From positions 1-64,000 of the forward strand of contig JACQAP010000030.1 in the NCBI GenBank assembly GCA_016194905.1: a stretch of 64,000 bases of DNA. The letters run 5' to 3'. Numbering within the stretch: the first letter of the stretch is position 1; every line of letters begins with the position of its first letter. Below the pieces are notes generated by a model that made no database searches, had not been told where the DNA came from, and was given only the letters and a program-made list of their open reading frames with translations. Source of the DNA: Betaproteobacteria bacterium (GTDB lineage: Bacteria > Pseudomonadota > Gammaproteobacteria > Burkholderiales > JACQAP01). Below are positions 32,677 through 42,800 of the stretch, piece by piece. Both the position numbers and the translations under genes were made by a program.

Positions 32677-34485
32677 TTGAAGCCCACCGATATCGCGGCA
32701 CCCGACTATTTCCACAAAGTCGTGGATTGTCAGTGGGCGTGTCCCGCCCATACCCCCGTTCCCGAATACATCAGGATGATCGCCGCAGGACGTCACAGCG
32801 ACGCCTACATGGTCAACTGGAAGTCCAACGTCTTCCCCGGCATTCTCGGCCGCACATGCGACCGTCCGTGCGAACCGGCCTGTCGGCGCGGAAGGGTCGA
32901 GGAGCACAACCAGGCCAAGCCCGAGCCCGTCGCGATCTGCCGCCTCAAGCGCGTCGCAGCCGACAACAAGGGCGACATCCGCTCGCAGTTACCGAAAGCC
33001 CCCGCACGGAAGAATGGCAAGCGGGTGGCCTGCATCGGTGCCGGACCCGCGTCGCTGACAGTGGCTCGCGATCTTGCGCCGCTCGGTTACGAAATCGTGG
33101 TCTTCGATCAGGATCCGAAAGCCGGCGGCATGATCCGCACGCAGATTCCGCGCTTCCGCCTGCCCGAGGAAGTGATCGACGAAGAGGTCGGTTACGTGCT
33201 CGACATCGGTGTCGAATTCCGCGGCAGTGTGCGCATCGACAGCATGAAGAAACTGCTGTCCCAGGGTTTCGACGCTGTCTTCGTCGGCTCGGGTGCGCCG
33301 CGCGGCCGCGACCTGGACATTCCCGGCCGCAAGGAAGCGGCGAAGAACATCAACATCGGCATCGACTGGCTTTCGTCGGTGTCTTTCGGCCACGTCGAGT
33401 CGATCGGCCGGCGCGTAATCGTGCTCGGCGGCGGCAATACGGCGATGGACTGCTGCCGCACCTCCCGGCGCCTCGGTGGCGAAGATGTCAAAGTCATCGT
33501 GCGCAGCGGTTTCAACGAAATGAAAGCCAGCCCGTGGGAGAAGGAGGATGCGGCGCACGAAGGCATCCCGATCCTGAACTTTCTGGTACCGAAGGCCTTC
33601 GAGCACCGCAATGGCAGGCTCACGGGCATGACCTTCGGGAAAGTCGAAGCGGTGTTCGACGACCAGGGGCGCCGGCAACTGGTGCCCACCGGCGAACCCG
33701 ATCAGCGCTTCGACTGCGACGACGTGTTGATCGCCGTCGGCCAGGAGAACTCGTTCCCGTGGATCGAGCGCGACGCCGGCGTCAATTTCGACCGATCCGG
33801 CATGCCCGTGGTCGACGAGACCTCCTTCCAGTCCACCCAGCCCAAAGTGTTCTTCGGCGGCGACGCGGCATTCGGCCCGAAGAACATCATCTGGGCGGTG
33901 GCCCACGGGCACGATGCGGCGATTTCGATCGACAAGTTCTGCAACGGCGAGGACGTACGCACGCGGCCCGGGCCGCTGGTGAACCTCGTCAGCCAGAAGA
34001 TGGGCATCCACGAGTGGAGTTACGACAACGATATCTCGAGCGACCTGCGCCATAAGGTGCCGCTCAAGGACCAGGTCATTGCGCTGAAGAGCATCAAGGT
34101 CGAAGTCGAGCTCGGGTTCGACGCGAAGATGGCTTTTGCCGAGGCGCAACGCTGCCTGAACTGCGACGTGCAGACCGTGTTCTCGCCGCCGCTATGCATC
34201 GAATGCGACGCCTGCGTGGACATCTGTCCGATGGACTGCATCACCTTCACCGCGAACGGCGAGGAAAAGGAATTGCGCGGACGGCTGAATGCGCCGGCGG
34301 AGGTCGTGTCGCAGGATTTGTACATATCGGACTTGCTCAAGACCGGCCGCATCATGGCCAAGGACGAGGATGTCTGCCTGCACTGCGGATTGTGCGCCGA
34401 GCGCTGCCCGACCGGCGCATGGGACATGCGCAAATTCCTTCTGGAAGTCACGTACGCGGGACCGGCATGTCGCAACCCAAAATAA
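32677..34485 (+). CDS. FAD/NAD(P)-linked GltD-like subunit with ferredoxin domain (KorC-like)
   Basis: This 602-residue protein combines three parts. The N-terminal Fe-S domain has C18, C22, C61, C65 and C69. A GltD-type FAD/NAD(P) core (about 110-460) carries IGAGPASLTVARDL and GGGNTAMDCC motifs. A C-terminal double 4Fe-4S ferredoxin has CIECDACVDICPMDC and CLHCGLCAERCP. This arrangement can pass electrons between a 2-oxoacid:ferredoxin oxidoreductase and NAD(P). Azoarcus and Thauera use such a KorABC enzyme (2-oxoglutarate:NADP+ oxidoreductase), which is my basis for the name. The start TTG at 32677 has a good GGGAGGAG ribosome site. The gene overlaps the next by 19 bases. Confidence 0.82.
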   Translation: MKPTDIAAPDYFHKVVDCQWACPAHTPVPEYIRMIAAGRHSDAYMVNWKSNVFPGILGRTCDRPCEPACRRGRVEEHNQAKPEPVAICRLKRVAADNKGDIRSQLPKAPARKNGKRVACIGAGPASLTVARDLAPLGYEIVVFDQDPKAGGMIRTQIPRFRLPEEVIDEEVGYVLDIGVEFRGSVRIDSMKKLLSQGFDAVFVGSGAPRGRDLDIPGRKEAAKNINIGIDWLSSVSFGHVESIGRRVIVLGGGNTAMDCCRTSRRLGGEDVKVIVRSGFNEMKASPWEKEDAAHEGIPILNFLVPKAFEHRNGRLTGMTFGKVEAVFDDQGRRQLVPTGEPDQRFDCDDVLIAVGQENSFPWIERDAGVNFDRSGMPVVDETSFQSTQPKVFFGGDAAFGPKNIIWAVAHGHDAAISIDKFCNGEDVRTRPGPLVNLVSQKMGIHEWSYDNDISSDLRHKVPLKDQVIALKSIKVEVELGFDAKMAFAEAQRCLNCDVQTVFSPPLCIECDACVDICPMDCITFTANGEEKELRGRLNAPAEVVSQDLYISDLLKTGRIMAKDEDVCLHCGLCAERCPTGAWDMRKFLLEVTYAGPACRNPK

Positions 34486-36299
34486 ACGACTTCGTCGTCA
34501 AGTTCGCGAACATCAACGGCTCCGGCTCGGCGTCGGCCAACCAGCTTTTCGCCAAGTCGATCCTGCGCATGGGCGTGCCGGTCAGCCCGCGCAATATCTT
34601 TCCGTCCAACATCCAGGGCTTGCCAACCTGGTACGAAGTGCGGGTTTCCGAGGCGGGCTATCTCGGTGCGCGCGGCGGCGTCGACCTGATGGTGGCGATG
34701 AATCCGCAGACCTGGGACAAGGATGTACTCGGCATCGATCCGGGCGGATACCTCTTCTACGACTCGACGAAGCCGCTGCCGAAATCGAAATTCCGCGACG
34801 ACGTGCGCGTCATCGGCGTGCCGCTGACCGAGATCTGCAACCGCGAGTATTCCGATCCGCGCCAGCGCCAGCTGTTCCGCAACATCATCTATGTCGGCGC
34901 CCTGGCGGCGCTGCTGGAGATGGATATCGCGGAAATCGAGAAGCTGATCGGCGAGCAGTTCAAGGGCAAGGACAAACTGATCGCGCCGAACATCCAGGCG
35001 CTGCGTCTGGGGCGCGACTACGCGAAGACGCATTTCGAATGCCCGATCGGCCTGAGCGTGCGTCGTGCCTCTGCAGTCGGCGACAGCATTTTCATCGATG
35101 GCAACAGTGCAGCCGCGCTGGGTTGCGTCTACGGCGGCGCGACCGTGGCCGCGTGGTATCCGATCACGCCGTCCTCGAGCCTGGCGGAAGCGTTCGCGCG
35201 GCATTGCCGTACTTATCGCAAGGATGCGTCCGGCAACAATCGATATGCGGTGATCCAGGCCGAGGACGAACTCGCTTCCATCGGTCTAGTGATCGGCGCC
35301 AGCTGGAACGGCGCGCGGGCCTTCACCTGCACATCCGGCCCCGGCATCTCGCTGATGCAGGAGTTCATCGGGCTGGCCTACTTCGCCGAGATTCCTGCGG
35401 TGATCTTCGACGTGCAGCGCGGCGGGCCTTCGACCGGCATGCCGACCCGCACGCAACAGGCCGACTTGCTGGCCTGCGCCTATGCCTCGCACGGCGATAC
35501 CAAGCATGTGCTGCTGTTTCCCGAAGACCCGGCTGAAAGTTTCGATTTCGCGGCCGACGCATTCGATATCGCCGAGCGATTGCAGACGCCGGTATTCGTG
35601 ATGCTGGACCTGGACATCGGCATGAATGACCGACTGAGCCGGCCGCTCGCCTGGGCCGATGCGCGCCGCTACGACCGCGGCAAGGTGGCAACCTTCGACG
35701 AGCTCGAGTCGGGCACGGAGTTCGGGCGCTATCTGGATGTCGACGGTGACGGCATCACCTACCGCACCTATCCGGGCACGCATCCTTCGCGCGGCTCGTT
35801 CTTCACGCGCGGCACCACCAAAGACCGGTATGCGCGCTACAGCGAGGCCGGTCCGGACTACCTCGACAACATGCAGCGGTTGCTGCGCAAGTTCGAGTCG
35901 GCCAAGGACCTGATCCCGAAACCGGTGCTTCGCCCAGGGTTGCAATCCAGCCGGCTCGGCGTGATCTATTACGGTTCCACAAGCCCGGCGATGCACGAGG
36001 CGCTCGATACCCTGGAACAGCAGGGCCTGCATTTCGATGCCATGCGGGTGCGCGCGTTTCCCTTCCAGGACGAAGTCGCCGATTTTATCGCCGAGCACGA
36101 CCATGTGTTCGTGGTCGAACAGAACCGCGATTCGCAGTTGCGCATGCTGCTGGTCAACGAATGCGGGATCGATCCGGCCAAACTCACGCCGGTGCTGCAC
36201 TACGACGGCACGCCGATCACCGCCCGCTTCATCATCAAGGAAATCGCCGAAGACGCGGCCGCACTCAAGGTGACGCCGATGCGCAAAGTATCGCCATGA
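34467..36299 (+). CDS. 2-oxoacid:acceptor oxidoreductase, fused gamma-alpha subunit
   Basis: This 610-residue protein has an N-terminal gamma domain (about 1-190; GSGSASANQLFAKSILRMG). The pyrimidine-binding alpha domain (about 210-600) has the hallmark GCVYGGATVAAWYPITPSSSL and QAEDELASIG. It catalyses oxidative decarboxylation of a 2-oxoacid such as 2-oxoglutarate with ferredoxin as acceptor. The ATG at 34467 overlaps the previous gene by 19 bases, and the beta subunit gene follows after 28. The substrate cannot be read directly; 2-oxoglutarate is a reasonable first guess from the KorABC analogy. Confidence 0.85.
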   Translation: MSQPKINDFVVKFANINGSGSASANQLFAKSILRMGVPVSPRNIFPSNIQGLPTWYEVRVSEAGYLGARGGVDLMVAMNPQTWDKDVLGIDPGGYLFYDSTKPLPKSKFRDDVRVIGVPLTEICNREYSDPRQRQLFRNIIYVGALAALLEMDIAEIEKLIGEQFKGKDKLIAPNIQALRLGRDYAKTHFECPIGLSVRRASAVGDSIFIDGNSAAALGCVYGGATVAAWYPITPSSSLAEAFARHCRTYRKDASGNNRYAVIQAEDELASIGLVIGASWNGARAFTCTSGPGISLMQEFIGLAYFAEIPAVIFDVQRGGPSTGMPTRTQQADLLACAYASHGDTKHVLLFPEDPAESFDFAADAFDIAERLQTPVFVMLDLDIGMNDRLSRPLAWADARRYDRGKVATFDELESGTEFGRYLDVDGDGITYRTYPGTHPSRGSFFTRGTTKDRYARYSEAGPDYLDNMQRLLRKFESAKDLIPKPVLRPGLQSSRLGVIYYGSTSPAMHEALDTLEQQGLHFDAMRVRAFPFQDEVADFIAEHDHVFVVEQNRDSQLRMLLVNECGIDPAKLTPVLHYDGTPITARFIIKEIAEDAAALKVTPMRKVSP

Positions 36300-36327
36300 G
36301 CGATACGCCATTAACCAGGATGCCTCC

Positions 36328-37383
36328 ATGACCTACATCGCCAAGCCGAAGCTTCATCATCCCCAACTTCCGGCCAACAAACTCGGATTCACCCGGCGCG
36401 ACTATGAGGGAGCGGTCTCGACATTGTGTGCCGGTTGCGGCCACGACTCGATCAGCGCCGCGATCATCCAGGCCTGTTTCGAGCTCGACCTGCCGCCCCA
36501 TCGTATCGCCAAGATGTCCGGCATCGGCTGCTCGTCGAAGACCCCGACTTATTTTCTCAGCAGCTCGCATGGATTCAACAGCGTGCACGGCCGGATGCCT
36601 TCCGTGCTGACCGGCGCCAACCTGGCAAACCGCGAGCTGATTTACCTGGGCGTATCGGGCGACGGCGATTCCGCCTCGATCGGGCTCGGTCAGTTCGCGC
36701 ACAGCGTGCGCCGCGGCGTGAACATGGTCTATATAGTCGAGAACAACGGCGTGTACGGGCTGACGAAAGGCCAGTTCTCGGCGACTTCGGACCGCGGCTC
36801 GAAGAGCAAGAAGGGCGCAATGAATACCGATGCCGCGATCGACTTGGTCTTGCTGGCATTGGAGCTGGGCGCAACTTACGTAGCGCGCAGCTTCTCGGGT
36901 GACAAGGCGCAACTGGTGCCGCTGATCAAGGGCGCGATCCTGCACCGCGGGGCGGCGTTTATCGATTGCATATCACCGTGCGTGGCTTTCAACAACCATG
37001 CCGGCTCGACCAAGAGCTTCGATTACGTGCGCGAGCACAACGAAGCCGTCAACCAGCTCGACGTGATGCTGCCGCGCGAGACGATCACCGCGGACTATGC
37101 GCCGGGCGAAGTGGAGGAAGTCACGCAGCACGACGGCTCGGTACTCAAATTGCGCAAGCTTGCCGCCGAATACGACGTCCACGACCGCATCGCAGCGATG
37201 AATTATCTGCAGGAGCGCAAGGCCGCCGGTGAAATCGTGACGGGCGTGTTGCACGTCGATCCGGATCCGGAAGATCTGCATGCGCACTTGGGCACCGTGG
37301 AGGCTCCTTTCAACCGGCTCGGCGAGAACGAACTCTGTCCCGGCAGTGCCGCACTGGAGCAGTTCAACGCGGCGCACCGCTAG
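36328..37383 (+). CDS. 2-oxoacid:acceptor oxidoreductase beta subunit
   Basis: This 351-residue TPP-binding subunit carries the Cys motif LCAGCGHD near residue 35, GIGCSSKTP, the TPP motif GVSGDGDSASIG (Mg-diphosphate site) and NNGVYGLTKGQ. The tail (about 270-351) is longer than in archaeal enzymes. It completes the KorCAB operon with the two preceding genes. The native enzyme would be a heteromer with a 4Fe-4S cluster held partly by the Cys residues here. A word arm with TGATTGG follows the stop. Confidence 0.86.
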   Translation: MTYIAKPKLHHPQLPANKLGFTRRDYEGAVSTLCAGCGHDSISAAIIQACFELDLPPHRIAKMSGIGCSSKTPTYFLSSSHGFNSVHGRMPSVLTGANLANRELIYLGVSGDGDSASIGLGQFAHSVRRGVNMVYIVENNGVYGLTKGQFSATSDRGSKSKKGAMNTDAAIDLVLLALELGATYVARSFSGDKAQLVPLIKGAILHRGAAFIDCISPCVAFNNHAGSTKSFDYVREHNEAVNQLDVMLPRETITADYAPGEVEEVTQHDGSVLKLRKLAAEYDVHDRIAAMNYLQERKAAGEIVTGVLHVDPDPEDLHAHLGTVEAPFNRLGENELCPGSAALEQFNAAHR

Positions 37384-37392
37384 CGCGGTGCA

Positions 37393-37421
37393 GTGATTGG
37401 TAATTGGTGACTTGTGATTGG
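37393..37421. repeat. GTGATTGG word arm
   Basis: The run AGTGATTGG, TAATTGGTGA, CTTGTGATTGGC is a short quasi-tandem set of ATTGG words just after the beta-subunit gene. No facing CCAAT arm was found, so it is a solo arm. Confidence 0.65.
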
Positions 37422-37512
37422 CACCGGGATTCCTTTCGCTGATGTTCCTCGATAACGACACACCGGTTCCCGGTAAAATCCGAGCTTAGCTTCCGCTTTC
37501 GCAGTCCATCCC

Positions 37513-38277
37513 TTGAACGGTTTTTCATCCGCAGAACTCGATCAGTTCGCCCGCGATGGTTTCGTGATCGCTCGCGGCCTTGTCCCGCAGGCCTCGTGCG
37601 AAGCCATGAAGGCGCTGGCGTTGCGCCACCTGGCTGCGGAGACCCAACCGCTGGAATACGAAGCCCAGGTCAGGTATCCCGGTGCGCCGGCGTCGCTGGA
37701 CGCTCCCGGTGGCCGGACGGTGCGCCGGCTGCTGCAGGCCTGCGCGCGCGATGCCCTCTATAAGGAATGGGCGACATCACCGGAACTTGCGAACCGCCTG
37801 CGCCGGCTGCTCGGACCGCAGCTAAAGTTGTCGCAGGCGCACCATAATTGCGTCATGACCAAGAATCCGGCTTTCAGCAGTGCTACCGGATGGCATCAGG
37901 ACATCCGCTACTGGTCGTTCCAGAAGCCCGAACTGATATCGGTGTGGCTGGCGCTCGGCCCCGAGCACGAAGAAAACGGCTGCCTGTGGCTGGTGCCCGG
38001 CTCGCACCTCATGGAACTGCGCCGCGAGCAATATGACGACGATTTTTTCTTCCGCACCGACCGCGAGGAAAATCGCAAAATCCTGCAGGCCAGAGTTGCT
38101 GCGGAACTGGATGAAGGCGACGTGTTGTTCTTTCATTGCCGCCTGCTGCATGCCGCCGGACAGAATCGCACCGGGCTGACCAAATTTGCAGCGGTTTTTA
38201 CCTATCACGCCGCCGACAACCGGCCAATCCCCGGCACCCGTTCAGCCTCCGTGTTGGATGTCGTGTTGGGCGAGTAG
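37513..38277 (+). CDS. Phytanoyl-CoA dioxygenase (PhyH) family protein
   Basis: This 254-residue Fe(II)/2-oxoglutarate-dependent oxygenase carries the iron ligands H128 and D130 in WHQDIRYW and H213 in LLHAAGQNRT. R219 is a likely 2-oxoglutarate contact. The family hydroxylates unactivated carbons in lipids, halogenated or natural products. The substrate is unknown. The start is a TTG at 37513, needed to cover the homologous N-terminus (SAELDQFARDGFVIARGLV). No strong ribosome site precedes it. Confidence 0.86.
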   Translation: MNGFSSAELDQFARDGFVIARGLVPQASCEAMKALALRHLAAETQPLEYEAQVRYPGAPASLDAPGGRTVRRLLQACARDALYKEWATSPELANRLRRLLGPQLKLSQAHHNCVMTKNPAFSSATGWHQDIRYWSFQKPELISVWLALGPEHEENGCLWLVPGSHLMELRREQYDDDFFFRTDREENRKILQARVAAELDEGDVLFFHCRLLHAAGQNRTGLTKFAAVFTYHAADNRPIPGTRSASVLDVVLGE

Positions 38278-38372
38278 ACCGTCGAGGCAATGGCCGGGAC
38301 TGTTAATTTCTCTGAAGTGGGCGGTATGCGTTGCAACGTGCTGTCCAATCCGTCCCGCACCGCCCTTCCAAG

Positions 38373-38879
38373 TCAGAACTCGATCTGATCCCGGCCCTCC
38401 TCGTAGAACGGCTCTTTCGCGCCTACCTTGCCCTTGTAGGTGCCAGTGCCTTTGATGTTTTTGTATTTGCCCGTACCGCCAAGGTGGCGGACCTTGCCTT
38501 CCCAGGTGGTGAGCCAGCTTCCGTCGTCCTTGACGACGGTTTTGTGACTGCCTTCAAAGCTGCCGTAGGTTCGCTCCCCGCCGGTATGAACGAAGGTGAA
38601 ATAGCCTTTGTGCGGGCCACTGCCGTCGACAGAATCCGCCTGCACGTACACCCACTCCTCATCCACCTGAAAATCAGGATTGGAGTATTTGATGTGTTGA
38701 TGCATGACTTCCTGGGTGATCTCGTGGTTCGGGGATTCCGAAAGCGCAGTGGCGCTTTTGGCCATGGTTTGCGTCGAGGTTTTCACGAACGTCAGTTCGC
38801 GCTTCTCGGCCAGAGCAGAGTAGCCCGAAACGCATAGAACGACGGTGGTGGCCGCTATGAGTAGTGATTGGATTCTCAT
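38373..38879 (-). CDS. Secreted protein of unknown function, tandem paralogue B
   Basis: This 168-residue protein has a signal peptide (about 1-22, ending ALA) and a beta-rich mature part with GTGKYKNIKGTGTYKGKVG near the C-terminus. That stretch recurs almost exactly in its tandem neighbour (38981-39487). The fold is probably a small beta barrel resembling allene-oxide-cyclase-like or lipocalin-like proteins, but I cannot name a family with confidence. The ATG at 38879 has GAGGA 4 bases upstream. Longer in-frame sequence upstream is not translated, in my reading, because it lies in the intergenic space after the paralogue. Confidence 0.75.
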   Translation of the reverse strand: MRIQSLLIAATTVVLCVSGYSALAEKRELTFVKTSTQTMAKSATALSESPNHEITQEVMHQHIKYSNPDFQVDEEWVYVQADSVDGSGPHKGYFTFVHTGGERTYGSFEGSHKTVVKDDGSWLTTWEGKVRHLGGTGKYKNIKGTGTYKGKVGAKEPFYEEGRDQIEF

Positions 38880-38980
38880 GATGTCCTCAACATGGATTTG
38901 CTTCGTTAACTGGACGTACTTCCGGCCAGCAGGAAGGCGAGTGTGAAACGGGCGCACGCGACGCCCGATGCAGTTCGACC

Positions 38981-39487
38981 TCAAAACTCGATCTGCTCCC
39001 GAGCCTCTTCGATAAACGGCTCTTTCGACCCGACCTTTCCCTTGTAGGTGCCGGTGCCCTTGATGTTCTTGAATTTTCCAGTGCCGCCGAGGTACCGGTA
39101 TTTTCCTTCCCAGGTTGACAGCCAGCTTCCATCGTCCTTGGCGACCGTCTTATGGGCGCCTTCGCAAGTGCCGTAGGTCTGCTCGCCGCCATGATGGAAA
39201 TCGATCCAATAGCATCGATGTGTTCCGCTTCCGTCGACTTGGTCAGTCTGGGAGTACACCCATTCCTCGCTGACCTTGAAGTCGGGATTCGAATACTTTA
39301 TGGAGGAAATCAGTGTTTCCTGAAAAACTTCGTGATTCGGCACATCGCCGATGGTTACGGTTGACTTGGCAACCGAACGTTGATTGGTCTTGACTGACGT
39401 CTGCTCGCGCTTCTCCGCCTGTGCCGAGAAGCTCGAAACACCCAATGCCATGGTGACGGCCATAATGAGAAAGTGTGAGAATTTCAT
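38981..39487 (-). CDS. Secreted protein of unknown function, tandem paralogue A
   Basis: This 168-residue protein is the same size as its downstream neighbour and shares over half its residues with it by eye: SNPDF, VDGSGTH, GERTYG/GEQTYG, DDGSWL, TWEGK, GTYKGKVG. A signal peptide ends at about residue 24 (AQA). It has Cys residues the neighbour lacks (CYW, TCEG). The mature protein is beta-rich. An excellent ribosome site (GGAGG) precedes the ATG at 39487. I infer a recent tandem duplication, with both copies transcribed in one operon. Confidence 0.78.
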   Translation of the reverse strand: MKFSHFLIMAVTMALGVSSFSAQAEKREQTSVKTNQRSVAKSTVTIGDVPNHEVFQETLISSIKYSNPDFKVSEEWVYSQTDQVDGSGTHRCYWIDFHHGGEQTYGTCEGAHKTVAKDDGSWLSTWEGKYRYLGGTGKFKNIKGTGTYKGKVGSKEPFIEEAREQIEF

Positions 39488-39503
39488 ATGCCCTCCTTCG
39501 GTG

Positions 39504-39698
39504 TTACTTCGTTGAACGGACCTTTTCTCGGCGCCCGGGGGGTGGTGCGCGCGAATCGGGCGTGCGCATTACGGCAATAAGCTCGTCGATGTCACCGAAC
39601 GGCTGTTGCGTGTTCGTGCGGGTGTCCTCGATGACTCCGGACAAGGTCCGGAATCCGCGACGATAGATTCGCACGATGTAGCTGCGCGGTGCGCGCAT
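39504..39698 (-). CDS. Small hypothetical protein
   Basis: This 64-residue protein begins APRSYIVRIYRRGFRTLSGVIEDTRT and continues QQPFGDIDELIAVM, a pattern I recognise from small uncharacterised proteobacterial proteins encoded near regulators. No signal peptide, membrane segment or metal site is visible. The ATG at 39698 has GGGGAG 6-11 bases upstream and is preferred over an extended TTG start at 39773, which adds poorly conserved residues. It lies between the large STAND regulator and the paralogous secreted proteins, all on the minus strand, and may be in the same transcript as the secreted proteins. Confidence 0.6.
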   Translation of the reverse strand: MRAPRSYIVRIYRRGFRTLSGVIEDTRTNTQQPFGDIDELIAVMRTPDSRAPPPGRREKVRSTK

Positions 39699-39829
39699 GA
39701 ACCACTCCCCGTTTGCACGGAACCCAGTTTCTGCGTCAACGGGGTAGCAATTGGGTACGGATTCGAAATTCAAGTACGTCCGGGGGTGCCGGACCCATCG
39801 TTCACGGTGGAGCGGGTGCGGCGAGTGAC

Positions 39830-42800
39830 CTACTGCAGGCGCAGCGTTTCGAACAGTCGCTGGCTTTCGGCGGAAGGCCTAGTCCCGAGTGTCACGGACA
39901 GGGTTTGGCGAAGGCGGCGGAATGCACCTGCCGCTTCGGCATGTCGGCCCAGGTTGCTGTAGCAGCGCATCAAGCCCCGATAAAAGGGTTCGATCAGGTC
40001 GTCCGTCCCGATGCCGCGCACATAAAGTTCGATCGCCTCCTGCCATTGCCCAGACGATTCGAAGTCGAGGCACGCGTTCTCGACGGTGCGCACGAACTTG
40101 CCGCGCAGCCGCTCGCGCAGGGAAGCGGTCCAGGGCTCGTTGTCGCCGTGCAAAAAATTGCCCCCGTAGAGTTTCAGCGCCAGCCCCCGTTTCGCCGGGT
40201 CATCGGTGCCGGCCTCGAACGCCCAGGCATCGACAAAAGTACGTTGGGCGTTGAGTGACAGCAGGCCGCCGTTCTGACGGATCAAGTCGTTGCCTCCCAG
40301 CAATCGTCGCAGGCGGTGCAGCGCGGCGGCGAGTGACTCGACCGCCGCATCGGCTTCCTGATCGGGCCACAGCGAATCGATCAACTTCTGCTCCGACACG
40401 TCAGTGCCGCCCAGCGCGATCAGTGCCTTGAGTAACGCGAGCGTGCGCTTCGGTGTCTTGCGTCCGAATCCCAGCGGTTTTTCATCGATCAGAATCTCGA
40501 AGCGGCCGAGTGTGTAGACCTTGACCGGCCAGGACCACGTGTCGGACGTGTGTGCAGGCGGGTCGAGACGGCACTCGCGGATCAGCGTGCGGGCGGTATC
40601 GGTCTCGATGCCGAGTTCGAGCGCGCTCGGGAGCAACTCCGCCAGTGCTTTCGGATACCAGCGCATCCGCAGGCGGTCGCACTGATCTTGCGCAAGCCGC
40701 ATACACTCCCGCAACGCCGCATGACTCCGGTTTTCCTCGCCGAGCCGTAGCGCTTCCCAGGCTTCGAGCAGGGCCACCGCGCCCTGAAAATGTCCGTAGG
40801 AAACCAACCACGATTGCGAACGGATTCTTTTCAGCGGTTCACGCGCCTGTTTAGTGCGTCCTGCAGAGATTCGCATGTAGGCTTGATTCGGCAGTAACCA
40901 TCCCAGCACAATTGACGGACCCCATTTGTCAATATTGTCGATTGCGGCCTGAACATGCTTCAGCGCACTCTCGATGTCGTTACGACTGAACGCAACCCAG
41001 GCGCGGGCGTTGAGGAGAACCTGGGCAATGACCGGCAAGTCCTCGGATCGTAATGTTTCAATACGCGCAAGGGTGGCGTGAGCATTTTGAACGTCACCCG
41101 CGGCGTATTGACACATGGCGCGCCAGACCCTCGCAATGTGATCTCTGCCCGCGAGCCCGTGGGCCTCAATGACTGCGTCGGCACGGTCGTAGCACGAGAG
41201 GGCATCTTCATATCTGCCGGGATCGACATGTGCCATTCCCTCGGCCAAGAGGTAAAGTGCAAGCCGATCCGCCGAAAGAGCCGCAGAATCCAGAAACGGA
41301 CGTGCCTCACGCATGGCAATCCGGGTTGATTCTGGATCCATCGAGCGGACAGAGTGGTAGTGAAGCATGTTCGCTACGGAGATCCGCAAGTTGACATCCG
41401 TACAATGCGGCAGAAGCTGCTGGACTCGGGCTACCGATGGCTCGATGACCGGACTGCCGGGATCACTGTTTTCGGCGGCCCAGAACAACGTGGAATGAAC
41501 GCGCAGTTCATCATCCGTTTGAAGCGATGTTTTCTGTGCCCCCAGACTTCTCTCCAACCGCTCCAGCCACAGACCCATGGCTTCAAAACGTGTGACCGCG
41601 AAATGCAGCGTTTCCACGACCTCGGCGGCGCACAATAGCTGACCAAGATTGTCTTCTCCCTCGGTGAAGGACTTGTAAGCCGCCTCAAGCGTCGGATATG
41701 CCTGCACGGGATCGACCAGTGCTTTCGAGCGGCCCAGCCAGTAAAGCAACCAGGGATTTGCCGCCAGGCGCTCCTTCGGCAGGGAATTGGCCCAATCATC
41801 GAGAGTCAGCCAGCGCCCGCTGGAAATGAGTCTGGGTGCGTGATCGAGAAAAATTTCCTCCGCGTGAGCCCAGTCCTTCGCCTGAACGAACAAGCCGAAT
41901 GCCTCGTCGGCGAGATTTGCCGCCGTCAGCAACCCTGCCGATCTTGCGGTTACCGATGCGATTTCCTCCGGCGGCAACCGATCGTTTGCCCGGTTCCGCA
42001 AAAAAGCGCGAAACAGGTCGTGGTACTGATACGTCGCTTCGTTGCCCAGGCGCCTGTCGATGAACAAGCGCCGCCTGTACAGTTGTTCGATCTGCTCTCC
42101 GGCATCAGGGTCACCGGTGATCGCCACCGCCATCCCGATAGTGAAACGCGGGAAAAACGCCGTACGCAGCAGGACGAGTCGAAGCGATTCCGGCGCTCCG
42201 TCGAAAAATTCGGCGGCGAAGTAGTCGAACGCGGATTCCAACCCTTCCGGACCGGTTGATAGGGCGTCGTTTTTCAAGCTGGTTTCGGCTTGCAGAAGCA
42301 ACCTTACCCCCGCGACCCAGCCTCCGGAACGCACGTGAAGGGTCGCGACGACCTCGGGATCGGGCGTTTCGCGACGCGCGACAATGGCGGCAGTTTCATC
42401 CGGCATGAGGCGCAATTCCTCCCAGCCCAGCATGTCGAGGCTGCCCGCCACCTGTGCCCGTGCGAACAGTCCTGGCGGCGGCGCGCGGCTGATCACCAAC
42501 AAATTCGCGCTCTGCGGCACCTCGGCAATCGCCGCATTCAGCATACGGTGCAGCGCACTGTCTGCAGCAATCTCCTGATAGTTGTCCAAAACGAGAAGAC
42601 TGCATTCGGGCAGGCGCCCAAAAAAGTCGCGAAAGAACCGGCGGCTGAATCCTTCGAGGTCCGGCAGATACTCCGGGGTAAGCAATGGCAAGGACTTGCC
42701 ACGCGACCGCGAAGCCGCGCCGGTCGCTTGTGCCACATAGTAGAAAAAGGTGGCGGGGTCGGAATCCCCGCGGTCAAGGAGGTACCAGATCGCCGGAGAC

